From assembly GCF_900539295.1 (NCBI RefSeq), contig NZ_UQBH01000025.1, forward strand, positions 1 to 37,517: a DNA stretch of 37,517 nt, written 5' to 3'. This DNA is from an uncultured Megasphaera sp. Lineage in GTDB: Bacteria > Bacillota > Negativicutes > Veillonellales > Megasphaeraceae. Shown here piece after piece: positions 8,598 through 16,694 of the stretch. Both the position numbers and the translations under genes were made by a program. How positions within the stretch are numbered: the first letter of the stretch is position 1; each line of letters begins with the position of its first letter. The notes beneath the pieces were generated by a model that had not been told where the DNA came from, searched no databases, and worked only from the letters and a program-made list of their open reading frames with translations.

Positions 8598-8635
8598 CAC
8601 CTTCCCTTGGCCCTGACTCGATCAACATAAAGCCG

Positions 8636-9244
8636 TCAGATCACACGCTGGACGAAGTCAAAGAGCAGCTTCAAGCCGTAAAAACAGATGACGCCGCCGC
8701 AGACGATGTTGATAGCCCGCAGGATGCGCGGACTGAAGCGGCTGCGGAACAAAGAAACGAGGCCGCTCAAGAAGATAAACCATACGCACGAAGCGAAGAG
8801 GACGCCGCTGAGAAAGGGCGTCTGCTGAGATGCGCTCAAGGTAACCTGAAAGGAGCCGAGGAGCATCGTCCCGTCGAGGATGGCCTGGGGGTTGATCCAA
8901 GTGACGATGCCCGCTTCAGAAATCGTCTTGCGAATCGTCATGGGACGATACTCGCCTTGCGTCTCCGCCTTGGCCCGCATGAGGCCGACGCCGATATAGA
9001 GGACCAGCAAGCTGCCGGCACCTAAGATGAACATTTCTACCGTAGGAAAGAGTTCCATCAATCGGCCGATGCCGAAGAAACAGGCCAGGGATAAGGTAAT
9101 ATCGAAAAAGAGGACGATGAGGGCCGTCAAAAAAGCCCGCCGCCGCGTATTATTCAGTGCCGAATTGATGATAAACATATTTTGCATGCCAATGGGAGCC
9201 ACATAGGCTAAGCCCAAGGTCAGGCCCTGCAGAAAAAAGCTCAT
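8636..9244 (-). CDS. LysE/ArgO family amino-acid exporter
   Basis: 202 residues from the ATG at 9244, with AAGGGAG upstream; a longer frame to 9415 adds a non-membrane leader and is rejected. The N-terminus FFLQGLTLGLAYVAPIGMQN is the LysE-family opening, including the conserved PIGxQN. Six hydrophobic segments fit the family topology, and a TWINPQAILD motif (about residues 115-124) marks the second half. The protein would export basic amino acids such as lysine or arginine through the inner membrane; which one is not certain. It is alone on its strand. Confidence 0.88.
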   Translation of the reverse strand: MSFFLQGLTLGLAYVAPIGMQNMFIINSALNNTRRRAFLTALIVLFFDITLSLACFFGIGRLMELFPTVEMFILGAGSLLVLYIGVGLMRAKAETQGEYRPMTIRKTISEAGIVTWINPQAILDGTMLLGSFQVTLSASQQTPFLSGVLFASCVWFIFLSGLVSLFRSRFSPRILRAINIVCGGVICFYGLKLLFDFVQRVI

Positions 9245-9344
9245 TACAAAAACTCCCTTGCCAATATACAGAAGAACAACATCATCAAACGCACCAATCG
9301 ATGTTAATTTCGTATTATACAGTATATCCCAAGGGATGACAACA

Positions 9345-9368
9345 AAAAAACAGCGGCCATTACCGTAC
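9345..9368. repeat. 24-bp direct repeat, left copy (half terminator)
   Basis: Identical to 10569-10592. The right copy is the 5' arm (plus sense) of an intact terminator hairpin; this copy lacks the matching second arm. The two copies flank the nitroreductase gene. Confidence 0.7.
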
Positions 9369-9488
9369 GGTAAAACCCATATTGTATACGCTATCCTCGA
9401 CAATGATTGGTTCATGCGCCATTGTCTGTTCCAATATATTTTCCATAAAAGCTGCGGCGCCTACTATAGCCACATCAAAAAATGCCAT
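9360..9488 (-). CDS. Possible 42-residue peptide, unknown
   Basis: A short frame starting at an ATG with AAGGGGAACC 2 nt upstream. It encodes an N-terminus MAFFDVAIVGAAAF, which resembles a nucleotide-binding beta-strand/glycine turn, and ends within the half-terminator repeat at 9345-9368. It could be a small protein or the truncated 5' end of a larger enzyme whose remainder has been lost; the repeat at its end favours truncation. It lies downstream of the nitroreductase terminator, so it would need its own promoter, which was not identified. No family was recognised. Confidence 0.3.
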   Translation of the reverse strand: MAFFDVAIVGAAAFMENILEQTMAHEPIIVEDSVYNMGFTVR

Positions 9489-9512
9489 ATGGTTCCCCTT
9501 GCATCAAACAGC

Positions 9513-9556
9513 AAAAATGGCTGACTACTTGCTATCGCAAATAGTCAGCCGTAAAA
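9513..9556 (-). terminator. Terminator of the nitroreductase gene
   Basis: GGCTGACTA (9519-9527) pairs with TAGTCAGCC (9542-9550); on the minus strand ATTTTTGC follows. It lies 40 bp after the nitroreductase stop. Confidence 0.75.
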
Positions 9557-9593
9557 AACGCCTTGACGGTCACCGCTCGGGACCAAAAAGTAT

Positions 9594-10343
9594 TTATTCT
9601 TTGATATCGTAAAATGTAAAGCCTTGTGCTTCTGCTTGTTGTATTAATTTTTGCCGTAACGGAATTGCCTTCTTACCGGCAATCTGTTTCGTAAAGGAAT
9701 CTACACGTCGATTCGTATCACGCATATCGTAATACTCTTCCATTTCCGCATCGTAATCTTTCAACAATTCCAAATAAGAATCAAATACCCGATAGGAGTC
9801 CTCAAATACATTGGCTTCACGAGGCATACGCGGTTTTAACTGCGGTTCCTGATTCGGTATCCCAATGCCGACCCCCACTACCGGGAATGTTAATTCCGGC
9901 AATTTCAGAAGTTCAATCATCTTAGGTGCATTATTTAAGATACTGCCAAAATAAACCGTACCGAAACCACCGAGTTCAGCAGCGGCCACCATATTTTGAG
10001 CGGCTATAGCGGCATCCGTCCAGCCTTGGAAGAAACGATCGCTATCGCGTTCAACAACACTTTCTACCCCTCGTTCGCGAGCGATACGGGAGTTGCGGTA
10101 CGCATCGACGATGAAAATAAACAGCTCCGGTACCCGTGCTACATATTCCTGGTTACAAACTTCTGCAATAGCCGCTTTCAGGTCCGGATTAGCAATGCGG
10201 ATAATACTGAAACTTTGCATCCCCATGCTGGTAGCAGTTCTTTTTGCTATATCCAATAATAGGCTCAATTGCTGCGGCGGCACAGGGCTAGATTTAAACT
10301 CACGAATAGTACGATGATTTAATAACACGTCAATAGGATTCAT
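9594..10343 (-). CDS. NfsA/NfrA-like flavin nitroreductase
   Basis: 249 residues from the ATG at 10343 (AAAGGAGAT 8 nt upstream); a 12-residue N-terminal extension has no ribosome binding site. The opening NPIDVLLNHRTIREFKSSPV contains the HRTIRxF motif that contacts FMN in the nitroreductase superfamily. GFGTVYFGSI and FPVVGVGIGIP (about residues 125-165) are typical of the NfsA/FRP subgroup, and the basic C-terminal half matches their NADPH site. It likely reduces nitroaromatics, quinones or flavins in the cytosol as an FMN dimer. It is monocistronic, with its own terminator, and lies between two copies of a 24-bp repeat. Confidence 0.88.
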   Translation of the reverse strand: MNPIDVLLNHRTIREFKSSPVPPQQLSLLLDIAKRTATSMGMQSFSIIRIANPDLKAAIAEVCNQEYVARVPELFIFIVDAYRNSRIARERGVESVVERDSDRFFQGWTDAAIAAQNMVAAAELGGFGTVYFGSILNNAPKMIELLKLPELTFPVVGVGIGIPNQEPQLKPRMPREANVFEDSYRVFDSYLELLKDYDAEMEEYYDMRDTNRRVDSFTKQIAGKKAIPLRQKLIQQAEAQGFTFYDIKE

Positions 10344-10568
10344 GGAATCATCTCCTTTACCAAAATACGTTGAGTACACTATTATTCACCACACGCTTCC
10401 TTGCACATAATATCGAACTTTTTCTTTCTACAGTAGCACTAAATATACACCTTGTCTAGTCATTACCATGGTCTGGCTTCAATGGCTTACGCAAATTGGT
10501 CACCCCCTATTCAGCCTCTACCTAAGAAGCGGAGGACTTTTCGATGTATATTCCTTGGTGCTTGACGC

Positions 10569-10613
10569 AAAAAACAGCGGCCATTACCGTACTTTTTCGG
10601 ATGGTCGCTGTTT
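10569..10613 (-). terminator. Terminator of the flavodoxin gene (right copy of the 24-bp repeat)
   Basis: AAACAGCGGCCAT (10572-10584) pairs with ATGGTCGCTGTTT (10601-10613), with one G-T pair; on the minus strand a T run follows. The first 24 bases are duplicated exactly at 9345-9368. Confidence 0.8.
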
Positions 10614-10629
10614 CATGATCACATGTCTC

Positions 10630-11145
10630 TTATAAGTTGCGTTTTGCCCAGTCTTTGATCGTCCCTTCAGAGGCGACCGTTTCGGCGCCGTGAATGGCCA
10701 AGCCTTCACCGACGACGGCACCGGGGCAGTATTTTTTAAGGGCTGCCGCACTTCCGCCAAGGCCGCTCCCTTCATGGGTCATGAGGGGAAATACCTTCTT
10801 GCCCTGAAAATCAAGGGCTTTGAGCTGGGTAAAGACGGCCATGGGATAGGTCCCCCACCAGCAGGGTCCGGCGACGACGATGTTGTCATAGGCGTCAACC
10901 GATTCGAGCTGCTCTGTAAGTTCCGGGAACACCTTGTTTCGCAGTTCCTCTTTGGCTTCTTCCGTGCACTTCGTATAGTCTTCGGCATAGGCCTTTCGGG
11001 TCCTCACTTCAAAGATATCGGCTCCAACGGCCTGCTGAATATATTCGGCAGCGATTTCCGTATTTCCCTTGACCAGGTTTTCAATACTGCCATTGACGTA
11101 ATTCTGACCGCGGCGGGAATAATAGATGACTAAAGTTTTACTCAT
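10630..11145 (-). CDS. Flavodoxin family protein
   Basis: 171 residues from the ATG at 11145, which has AAAGGAGAA upstream; six extra residues in the longer frame are not supported. It begins KTLVIYYSRRGQNYVNGS, the first beta strand and the FMN phosphate loop of the flavodoxin_4 group. NIVVAGPCWWGTYPMAVFTQ (about residues 80-99) is the second flavin-binding region, and PLMTHEGSGLGGS (about 119-131) the third. These proteins bind FMN and act as cytosolic electron carriers or quinone/chromate-type reductases. Immediately upstream on the other strand lies a probable LysR remnant, so the gene may have lost its original divergent regulator and part of its promoter region. Confidence 0.88.
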   Translation of the reverse strand: MSKTLVIYYSRRGQNYVNGSIENLVKGNTEIAAEYIQQAVGADIFEVRTRKAYAEDYTKCTEEAKEELRNKVFPELTEQLESVDAYDNIVVAGPCWWGTYPMAVFTQLKALDFQGKKVFPLMTHEGSGLGGSAAALKKYCPGAVVGEGLAIHGAETVASEGTIKDWAKRNL

Positions 11146-11179
11146 ACGGTTCTCCTTTCTCAATCTAAGGTCTTTATAA

Positions 11180-11383
11180 TTTCAGCCACATCCCCCCGGC
11201 GTCTGCATCGCCCCGGGATTTCTCAACGACCACTGCGGCGCCTTTGCCTGGACGCCTTTCGATACGGAAAAAAATATTCCCTGCGCCCTCTATACCCATA
11301 AAGGAGAGTCGCGAAAACACGTACAAGAATTCGTCGACATCATCCTGCATATCTATCGCGATAATCCCGACTTTCCCGTTTAA
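11180..11383 (+). pseudogene. 3' remnant of a probable LysR-type regulator
   Basis: An open frame with no start codon, preceded by a stop at 11177. It encodes about 67 residues including PGFLNDHCGAFAWTPFDTEK and ends KHVQEFVDIILHIYRDNPDFPV before a TAA. This looks like the end of a LysR substrate-binding domain (PGF... WxPF ... THK ... FVDIL). The helix-turn-helix and most of the sensor domain are missing. The position, divergent from a flavodoxin gene, is one often held by LysR regulators. The minus-strand frame over the same bases (11174-11392) is low-complexity and taken as the shadow. Confidence 0.5.
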
Positions 11384-11399
11384 TTTTTTCATACAAGCA

Positions 11400-11475
11400 A
11401 AAAAGCCGCCCCGCCCGGCATAGCCTCCTTTATCATTACGTCAATAAAGGAGATTATGTCAGGGGAGCGGCTCTT
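11400..11475 (-). terminator. Terminator of the first adhesin gene
   Basis: Nested hairpin: inner CTCCTTTAT / ATAAAGGAG and outer AGCCGC-CCC / GGGGAGCGGCT. On the minus strand GCGGCTTTTTTGC follows. It can also terminate the LysR remnant on the plus strand. Confidence 0.8.
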
Positions 11476-11508
11476 TCGTCATGTTCTAAGAGTTGTCGTA
11501 ACCGTTAC

Positions 11509-14500
11509 TTATCCGTTCAAACGGTTCATGATATCCTGCATCTGTTTTTCAAGGGCTTCGATGCGTCTGTCCTTGGCTTCGTTTTCCGCCTTCATGGTAT
11601 CGATTTCCTGCTGCTGCTCGGAAATGACGCCGACCAAAGCATCTTTCGAGTAGCCGGCATAAGGACTGCCCTGGCCAAACTTGAAGCTGACGCCGGCGTT
11701 GAACATGTTTTCCCCGCCGCCGAGGCTGGTTCCGATGGAGAACAGGACGTCGTTCGTCGGCCGATAGAAGGCACCGATGGCAACGGCGTTAGCCGAATTG
11801 TAATTGCCATAGCCGGCTGCAAAGTCCCACTTCGCCGTCGGATCATAGTCCTGAGGATGAAGGGCCGCTAAGGCTGCGGCACCGGCACCGACGCGGTTGA
11901 TGCGCGTATCGAGCTTGCTGACGCGGCTGTTCAAGTTAGTCACGCTGCCGGAAATATCAGTTACCTGATTCGAAAGATTGGTAATATTGGCCGTATTGGT
12001 CGTGATTTGCGTCGTATTCGAAGCTACCTGGCTGTCCAAGGCCGTCAAGTTATCGCCGGCCGATTTTGATTTCTTCACATACGTGCCATCTTCAGCGACC
12101 CGTGTTTCATTGTATACCGTACCGCCGGTGACGATGCCCGTGTTACCCGAAGCTACCTTGCCGTCGGTATTGACTTTGATCTTATAATTCGTTCCGCCAA
12201 TAGTATTCTTTCCCGTGCTGTCGATAGAAATCGTGTTGTCACCGTCGGCATTGGCAATGGTATTTCTCGTGTCGACAGCAGCGGCAATGGTCGATAAGTT
12301 GACGCTGCCCGAAATGATTTCGGTCCCTTCCGAGTTCTTAATGGACAGGCCTAATTTATTGTCTTTGAACGTTAAGGCTTCGTTACTTTCCTGTAAGCCC
12401 GTGCCGGCTGCGTCGACGGCTGCTTTGAGCTGAGCCACGTTGACGGCATCGGTGTCATTGGTGCCGGCTGCGACGTTGGTAATTTGACGAGTTAACCCCG
12501 TTTCACTGTCACCGACGGAAACAGCTGCCGCACCAGACTGCCAAGCCGATGTAATCTGAGTCTTTTCCGACACAGCCGCCGTGTAGGCTTTATTAGCATC
12601 GTTCATGGCTGTTTCGGAAGTATCCATGGCCGCTCTGGCGTCATCATTGGCAATCTTAGCGGCATCCATTTGCTCTTTAATTTTTTTACCTCGATCCGAA
12701 TCATGGTCAATGTTGTTATAAGCATGTACGGCCTGCACATAGTCTGCATTCTTGGCCAAATAATCGGATACCTTGGTTTCATAATCAGCTTTTGCTGTCG
12801 AAAGAGCCGATTCCAAATCAGGGATACTGCTATTTAATTCGGCAAATCTGTCTTCTTTACCGGTATAGGCCACGATAGCCGCTTCATTTTCAAAGGCGTT
12901 GCCCGTAATCGGGTTATACCCAAAGGCCCCTTTATCGACAGAAGATACAGCGTTGCTGCCGATCGCCACGCCATCATCTTTTTGTACATCCGTATTGTAG
13001 CCGACCATGACGGCGTTGCTGATATTTTCCGTATGTTCTCGTAACGGTTTCTGTACCTTTACCACATAGTGCAGCGTATCTCCGGTCCACTGCAGCTCTC
13101 CTGTCGTATGAGCGTAACTCTGGGGAGTATAGGTCTGTTCTTCATAGCCATCTGTTGTCCCCATCGTTCCCAGAATGACGTTATTTTTACCGCCCGATAA
13201 GGTATGGTAATCGCCGATGACGACATCCGTCGCCGCATCGCTAAGCTTATTGCTGGTCCCCATGACAGAGACATGATTCACATTAGTGGCTTTATTCTGA
13301 TAGCCTGTAACCAGATTATAATCACTGGCTGAAGCTTCGGTGCCGTTTAAAGTGTTTCCCGTCCCAAAGATAGAGGAACGTCTTGCGTAATCCGATACGT
13401 TGCCGTTCCCCATGGCAAAGACGGAGCCGCCGTTAAGCGTAGCATAGTCCCCCATGATTTCAGAGAAATGCTCCTTATACCCAATATCATCACCGCCATG
13501 ATAGAGCAGCTCGCCCATACGGCCGCTCAAAAAACCGCCTTCAATACCTTCGTTTATATTACCGAAAGCATTGGTCACACGGTTACCGGTACCAAAGACC
13601 ATGGAATTAAAGGATGAGTCAACCTTATTCAACATGCCGAAAGCACCCGGAGCTATCGATGCACCAAGTCCAGTGTCACTTTCGGTACTGATTTTGTTAT
13701 CGATACCATAGAGAGTCGCATAATAAGTGGTTCCCTCAACGGTCGAACGAATTCCCACAGCTGCACTTGCAGGCCCTAAGGTCTTAACTCTGCTCCCGAT
13801 TGCCATACTGCCATCGCTGCCAAAGGCATGATAGCCGATGACAACCATATTTCGTGCCCGAATATTATTGTCATCCGAGTTCTTTTCATCCGGAGATAAA
13901 GAACCGATAATAATAGAATCTGTAAGCTCCGTATTGTTTCGGTTATCACCAATAACAATCCCGGCAGCCGTACCTCTGATATTATTATTATTACCAATAA
14001 CCGTTAAGGCGTCCCATTCATTGCGATACGTATCGTTACCGGTAATCACATTGCCGCGGCCAATGGTTAAGTCGGAAATATTAGGTTCACGGCCTTCCGG
14101 ATGACCATAGTCGGTAACGGTACCGACATCTCGAGCAATTATCTTGTTATTATCGCCGATGACATTTTGCTTCCGACTGCCCCGTACTTCGTTGTTATTG
14201 CCAAAAATACGTGTATCAAGGCTCGCTTCATATCTCGTCCCGCCATCGTAAGGATAGCTCTTTGTTACCTTATTGTCATTGCCGACAATATTGACATTAT
14301 TACTGTCTTCAACCGTATTGGTATCGCCCATGACATTCGTACCTTCACTGCCGGTCACCGAGTTTTCCCTCCCTACGACGCGAGCTGTTTTATCATCAGT
14401 TACGGTATTGGTCGTTCCCGTCGCCGCACCACTGTCTACGACGATGTTGTCCGCTGCATAAGACGACAGCCCCATTCCGGACAGGCTCAATCCGGCTAAA

Positions 14501-14631
14501 ACCATGACTGCCAAGGCCGTCTTTTTCACGATGCGACTGCCATTGCTTTTCGTGCGGCTGTTAGCCATTTCCGACACGACGACGTAGCAGTTCTTTACCC
14601 GACTCCAAATAACCCGATAAATCCTGTTCAT
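11509..14631 (-). CDS. Trimeric autotransporter adhesin 1 (YadA/Hia type)
   Basis: 1040 residues from the ATG at 14631 (AGAAAGGAGA 7 nt upstream; the preceding TTG is not used). Domain order: an ESPR extended signal region (NRIYRVIWSRVKNCYVVVSE, residues 2-21), a hydrophobic signal core with cleavage near SYA|AD (59/60), and a long head of hep_Hag/YadA repeats (about 65-590, many NxV...VIGDxN units). Then come a charged alanine-rich coiled coil (about 597-700) found in no other adhesin here, a YadA stalk motif (ITNVAAGTNDTDAVNVAQLK, about 715-735), a low-complexity stalk, and the YadA anchor (about 909-986, ending AGVSFKFG). A further 54 residues (KDALVGVISEQQQEID ... MQDIMNRLN) follow the barrel and look coiled coil. 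It should form an outer-membrane trimer with an exposed fibre for adhesion. Its 3' third is near-identical to adhesin 2. Confidence 0.93.
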   Translation of the reverse strand: MNRIYRVIWSRVKNCYVVVSEMANSRTKSNGSRIVKKTALAVMVLAGLSLSGMGLSSYAADNIVVDSGAATGTTNTVTDDKTARVVGRENSVTGSEGTNVMGDTNTVEDSNNVNIVGNDNKVTKSYPYDGGTRYEASLDTRIFGNNNEVRGSRKQNVIGDNNKIIARDVGTVTDYGHPEGREPNISDLTIGRGNVITGNDTYRNEWDALTVIGNNNNIRGTAAGIVIGDNRNNTELTDSIIIGSLSPDEKNSDDNNIRARNMVVIGYHAFGSDGSMAIGSRVKTLGPASAAVGIRSTVEGTTYYATLYGIDNKISTESDTGLGASIAPGAFGMLNKVDSSFNSMVFGTGNRVTNAFGNINEGIEGGFLSGRMGELLYHGGDDIGYKEHFSEIMGDYATLNGGSVFAMGNGNVSDYARRSSIFGTGNTLNGTEASASDYNLVTGYQNKATNVNHVSVMGTSNKLSDAATDVVIGDYHTLSGGKNNVILGTMGTTDGYEEQTYTPQSYAHTTGELQWTGDTLHYVVKVQKPLREHTENISNAVMVGYNTDVQKDDGVAIGSNAVSSVDKGAFGYNPITGNAFENEAAIVAYTGKEDRFAELNSSIPDLESALSTAKADYETKVSDYLAKNADYVQAVHAYNNIDHDSDRGKKIKEQMDAAKIANDDARAAMDTSETAMNDANKAYTAAVSEKTQITSAWQSGAAAVSVGDSETGLTRQITNVAAGTNDTDAVNVAQLKAAVDAAGTGLQESNEALTFKDNKLGLSIKNSEGTEIISGSVNLSTIAAAVDTRNTIANADGDNTISIDSTGKNTIGGTNYKIKVNTDGKVASGNTGIVTGGTVYNETRVAEDGTYVKKSKSAGDNLTALDSQVASNTTQITTNTANITNLSNQVTDISGSVTNLNSRVSKLDTRINRVGAGAAALAALHPQDYDPTAKWDFAAGYGNYNSANAVAIGAFYRPTNDVLFSIGTSLGGGENMFNAGVSFKFGQGSPYAGYSKDALVGVISEQQQEIDTMKAENEAKDRRIEALEKQMQDIMNRLNG
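11690..12290. repeat. Near-identical adhesin 3' block, copy in adhesin 1
   Basis: Covers the stalk end and YadA anchor. It aligns without gaps (offset 7209) to 18899-19499 in adhesin 2, with only scattered substitutions, while the flanking heads and tails differ strongly. This pattern suggests gene conversion or unequal recombination between the two genes. Confidence 0.8.
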
Positions 14632-14683
14632 CAAAGAATCTCCTTTCTAATCCAGTAACCATTCGCTTTCACCTTACAATATA

Positions 14684-14712
14684 AGTATACATTTATTTTA
14701 TATAATCGTAAA
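14684..14712 (-). promoter_or_regulatory. Promoter of adhesin 1
   Basis: Minus strand: TTTACG (-35, 14707-14712), 17-bp spacer, TATACT (-10, 14684-14689). The start region TATACTTATA...GTAAGGTGAAA is shared with adhesin 3 and with the scar at 23230-23258. Confidence 0.7.
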
Positions 14713-14849
14713 GTTAGTCATTTTATGGCCAGTATTATGTATTTTTATAGTCAATTCAAACAGCATGACACAGTTTTATCCTGCCGTCGATGATGGGCCG
14801 CTAAATATGATACAATAACCCTAGAATACATGTAAAGGAGAGGATGCTT

Positions 14850-16694
14850 ATGAAGTTCAGCTCCACTTATATAAGGCCTGTAAAATGGGCATTTTTAAGC
14901 GCCTGTCTGCTCTCGTTGATTCACGTCATCAGTGCCCTTACGGTGCCGACTTTAACGGCCAGCATCATCAACGAAGGCGTTCTACACGGCGATATCGACG
15001 CCATCAGCCGCCTCAGCATCGCCATGCTGGCAGCGTCTCTGGTGACCGTAACCGGCTCGTTAGGTGCCGTCTATTTGAGCTCCCACATCGCCTCCCGGGT
15101 CAGCCTTACCATGCGCCAACAACTGGTACTGGCCCTGCAGGACTTTTCCCTCTCCGATTTTTCTAAATACGGGACGGGTACCCTGCTCATGCGGGCCACG
15201 CGAGACGTCGAAAAAATCCAGTCCGTCCTCGCCGAAGGCATCAACATGATTCTGCCCATGCCCCTCATGATCCTCGTCGGCTTGGGACTCACCTTTTATA
15301 AAAGTTTTGAAATGGGGCTCATCATCTTGAGTCTGATGATTCTCATGGTCGGCCTCATGATTTCCATTCAAAAAAAGGCCCTGCCCATCGTCATGGCCGT
15401 CCAGCAGCAGTTGGACAAGCTCACCGATCTGGTTCGCGACCACATCATCGGCATGTCCGTCATCCGGGCCTTTAACCGCAGTCACGATGAGAAAACCGCT
15501 GAAATTCAGATGTTTTCCGATTTATCGGCCAAAGAAACGAAGCTGGCCCGGACCTATGCCATCGGCCTGCCTACGATTCTCATCATCTTCAACATGAGCA
15601 CCGTCGTCATCCTCTGGATAGGCGGCTATCAGATCGACTCCGGCGTACTGCAGATCGGCGACATCATGGCCATCATCGAATATGCCACCCTCATTCTGAT
15701 GAATCTCATCATGGCCGTTTTCGTCCTCCTCGACGTGCCCGAGGCCCTCATCTGCTATGGCCGTATTCAGGAATTACTACGCCATGCCGAAACTACCGTC
15801 ACCCGTCAAAATACGGTGTCCGCGGCCTTCGGCCAAGGCCGCCAAAATACGCAGGCCCGTCGAGATGCTGCCCGCAGCGACTTGCAGCGTCACGCGCCGC
15901 TCTTAGAGTTTCGTCACGTCACCTTCCGTTACGATGACGCCGAAGAAGCGGCGTTAAAAGACATTTCCTTTACCCTCGAAGCCGGGGAAACCTTGGCCGT
16001 CATGGGCGATATAGGCTCTGGGAAAAGTACCCTGGCCAAGCTCATGTTAGGCCTTTATCCCATCGAGTCCGGCGACATCCTCTTTGACGGGAAGTCTATT
16101 TTCAAGCAGCCCATGGAATCCGTTCGCGCTCAAATCGGCTACGTGCCGCAAAAAGCGTACCTCTTCACGGGCTCCATTGCCATGAACTTAGCCTTCGGCA
16201 AGCCCCAAGATGCGGCGGCTCCCGCCTCTTTTGAAGAGCTCGAAGAAGCTGCCAAACTGGCCGGCGCCCATGAGTTCATCAGCCGTTTTGACGACGGCTA
16301 CGATCATGAGCTCTCCCAAGGCGGAACCAACCTCTCCGGCGGCCAGCGCCAGCGCCTGGCCATGGCACGGGCCTTAGTTCGGAAGCCCCGCCTATTAATC
16401 TTCGACGACAGTTTTTCCGCCTTAGACGGCATTACCGAGCAGCAAGTAAGAAAAGCCGTAGCCCGGGAAATCAAGGAGGGCACCGAAAAAACGGCAGCCT
16501 CATCAGATACAGGCCGTCAAGGCAAAGGCCGGGCCTTCATCTCCATCGAGCAGAAAGTCAGTGCCGCCCAAAAGGCCGATAAAATTCTGGTCATCAATCA
16601 GGGCCAAGCCATCGGCGTCGGCACGCACGATGAATTATTGGCCCACTGCCCCATTTATCAGCAGATCGTGACGTCACAGGAGGTGGCCTTATGA
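14850..16694 (+). CDS. ABC exporter half, permease-ATPase (degenerate-site subunit)
   Basis: 614 residues from the ATG at 14850, 9 nt after AAAGGAG; an ATG at 14844 is too close to it. Six membrane segments (about residues 15-290) precede the nucleotide-binding domain (about 345-610). The Walker A is GDIGSGKST and the signature is the canonical LSGGQ. The Walker B is LLIFDDSFSALD, with Asp in place of the catalytic Glu, and the switch region reads FISIEQKVSA, lacking the usual His. These are hallmarks of the degenerate-site partner in heterodimeric ABC exporters. It overlaps the next gene by 4 bp (ATGA), its obligate partner. A charged insertion (about 310-345) links the domains. The substrate is unknown; drug or lipid/peptide export are both possible. 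Confidence 0.9.
   Translation: MKFSSTYIRPVKWAFLSACLLSLIHVISALTVPTLTASIINEGVLHGDIDAISRLSIAMLAASLVTVTGSLGAVYLSSHIASRVSLTMRQQLVLALQDFSLSDFSKYGTGTLLMRATRDVEKIQSVLAEGINMILPMPLMILVGLGLTFYKSFEMGLIILSLMILMVGLMISIQKKALPIVMAVQQQLDKLTDLVRDHIIGMSVIRAFNRSHDEKTAEIQMFSDLSAKETKLARTYAIGLPTILIIFNMSTVVILWIGGYQIDSGVLQIGDIMAIIEYATLILMNLIMAVFVLLDVPEALICYGRIQELLRHAETTVTRQNTVSAAFGQGRQNTQARRDAARSDLQRHAPLLEFRHVTFRYDDAEEAALKDISFTLEAGETLAVMGDIGSGKSTLAKLMLGLYPIESGDILFDGKSIFKQPMESVRAQIGYVPQKAYLFTGSIAMNLAFGKPQDAAAPASFEELEEAAKLAGAHEFISRFDDGYDHELSQGGTNLSGGQRQRLAMARALVRKPRLLIFDDSFSALDGITEQQVRKAVAREIKEGTEKTAASSDTGRQGKGRAFISIEQKVSAAQKADKILVINQGQAIGVGTHDELLAHCPIYQQIVTSQEVAL

Noticed and set aside
10543..10617. 24-codon plus-strand frame with GCGGAGGAC before its ATG
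   Set aside because: It runs through the flavodoxin terminator hairpin, which explains the sequence better.
11174..11392. 72-codon minus-strand frame
   Set aside because: The opposite strand gives a better protein (LysR-like end); this frame has low complexity in its second half and lacks a family match.
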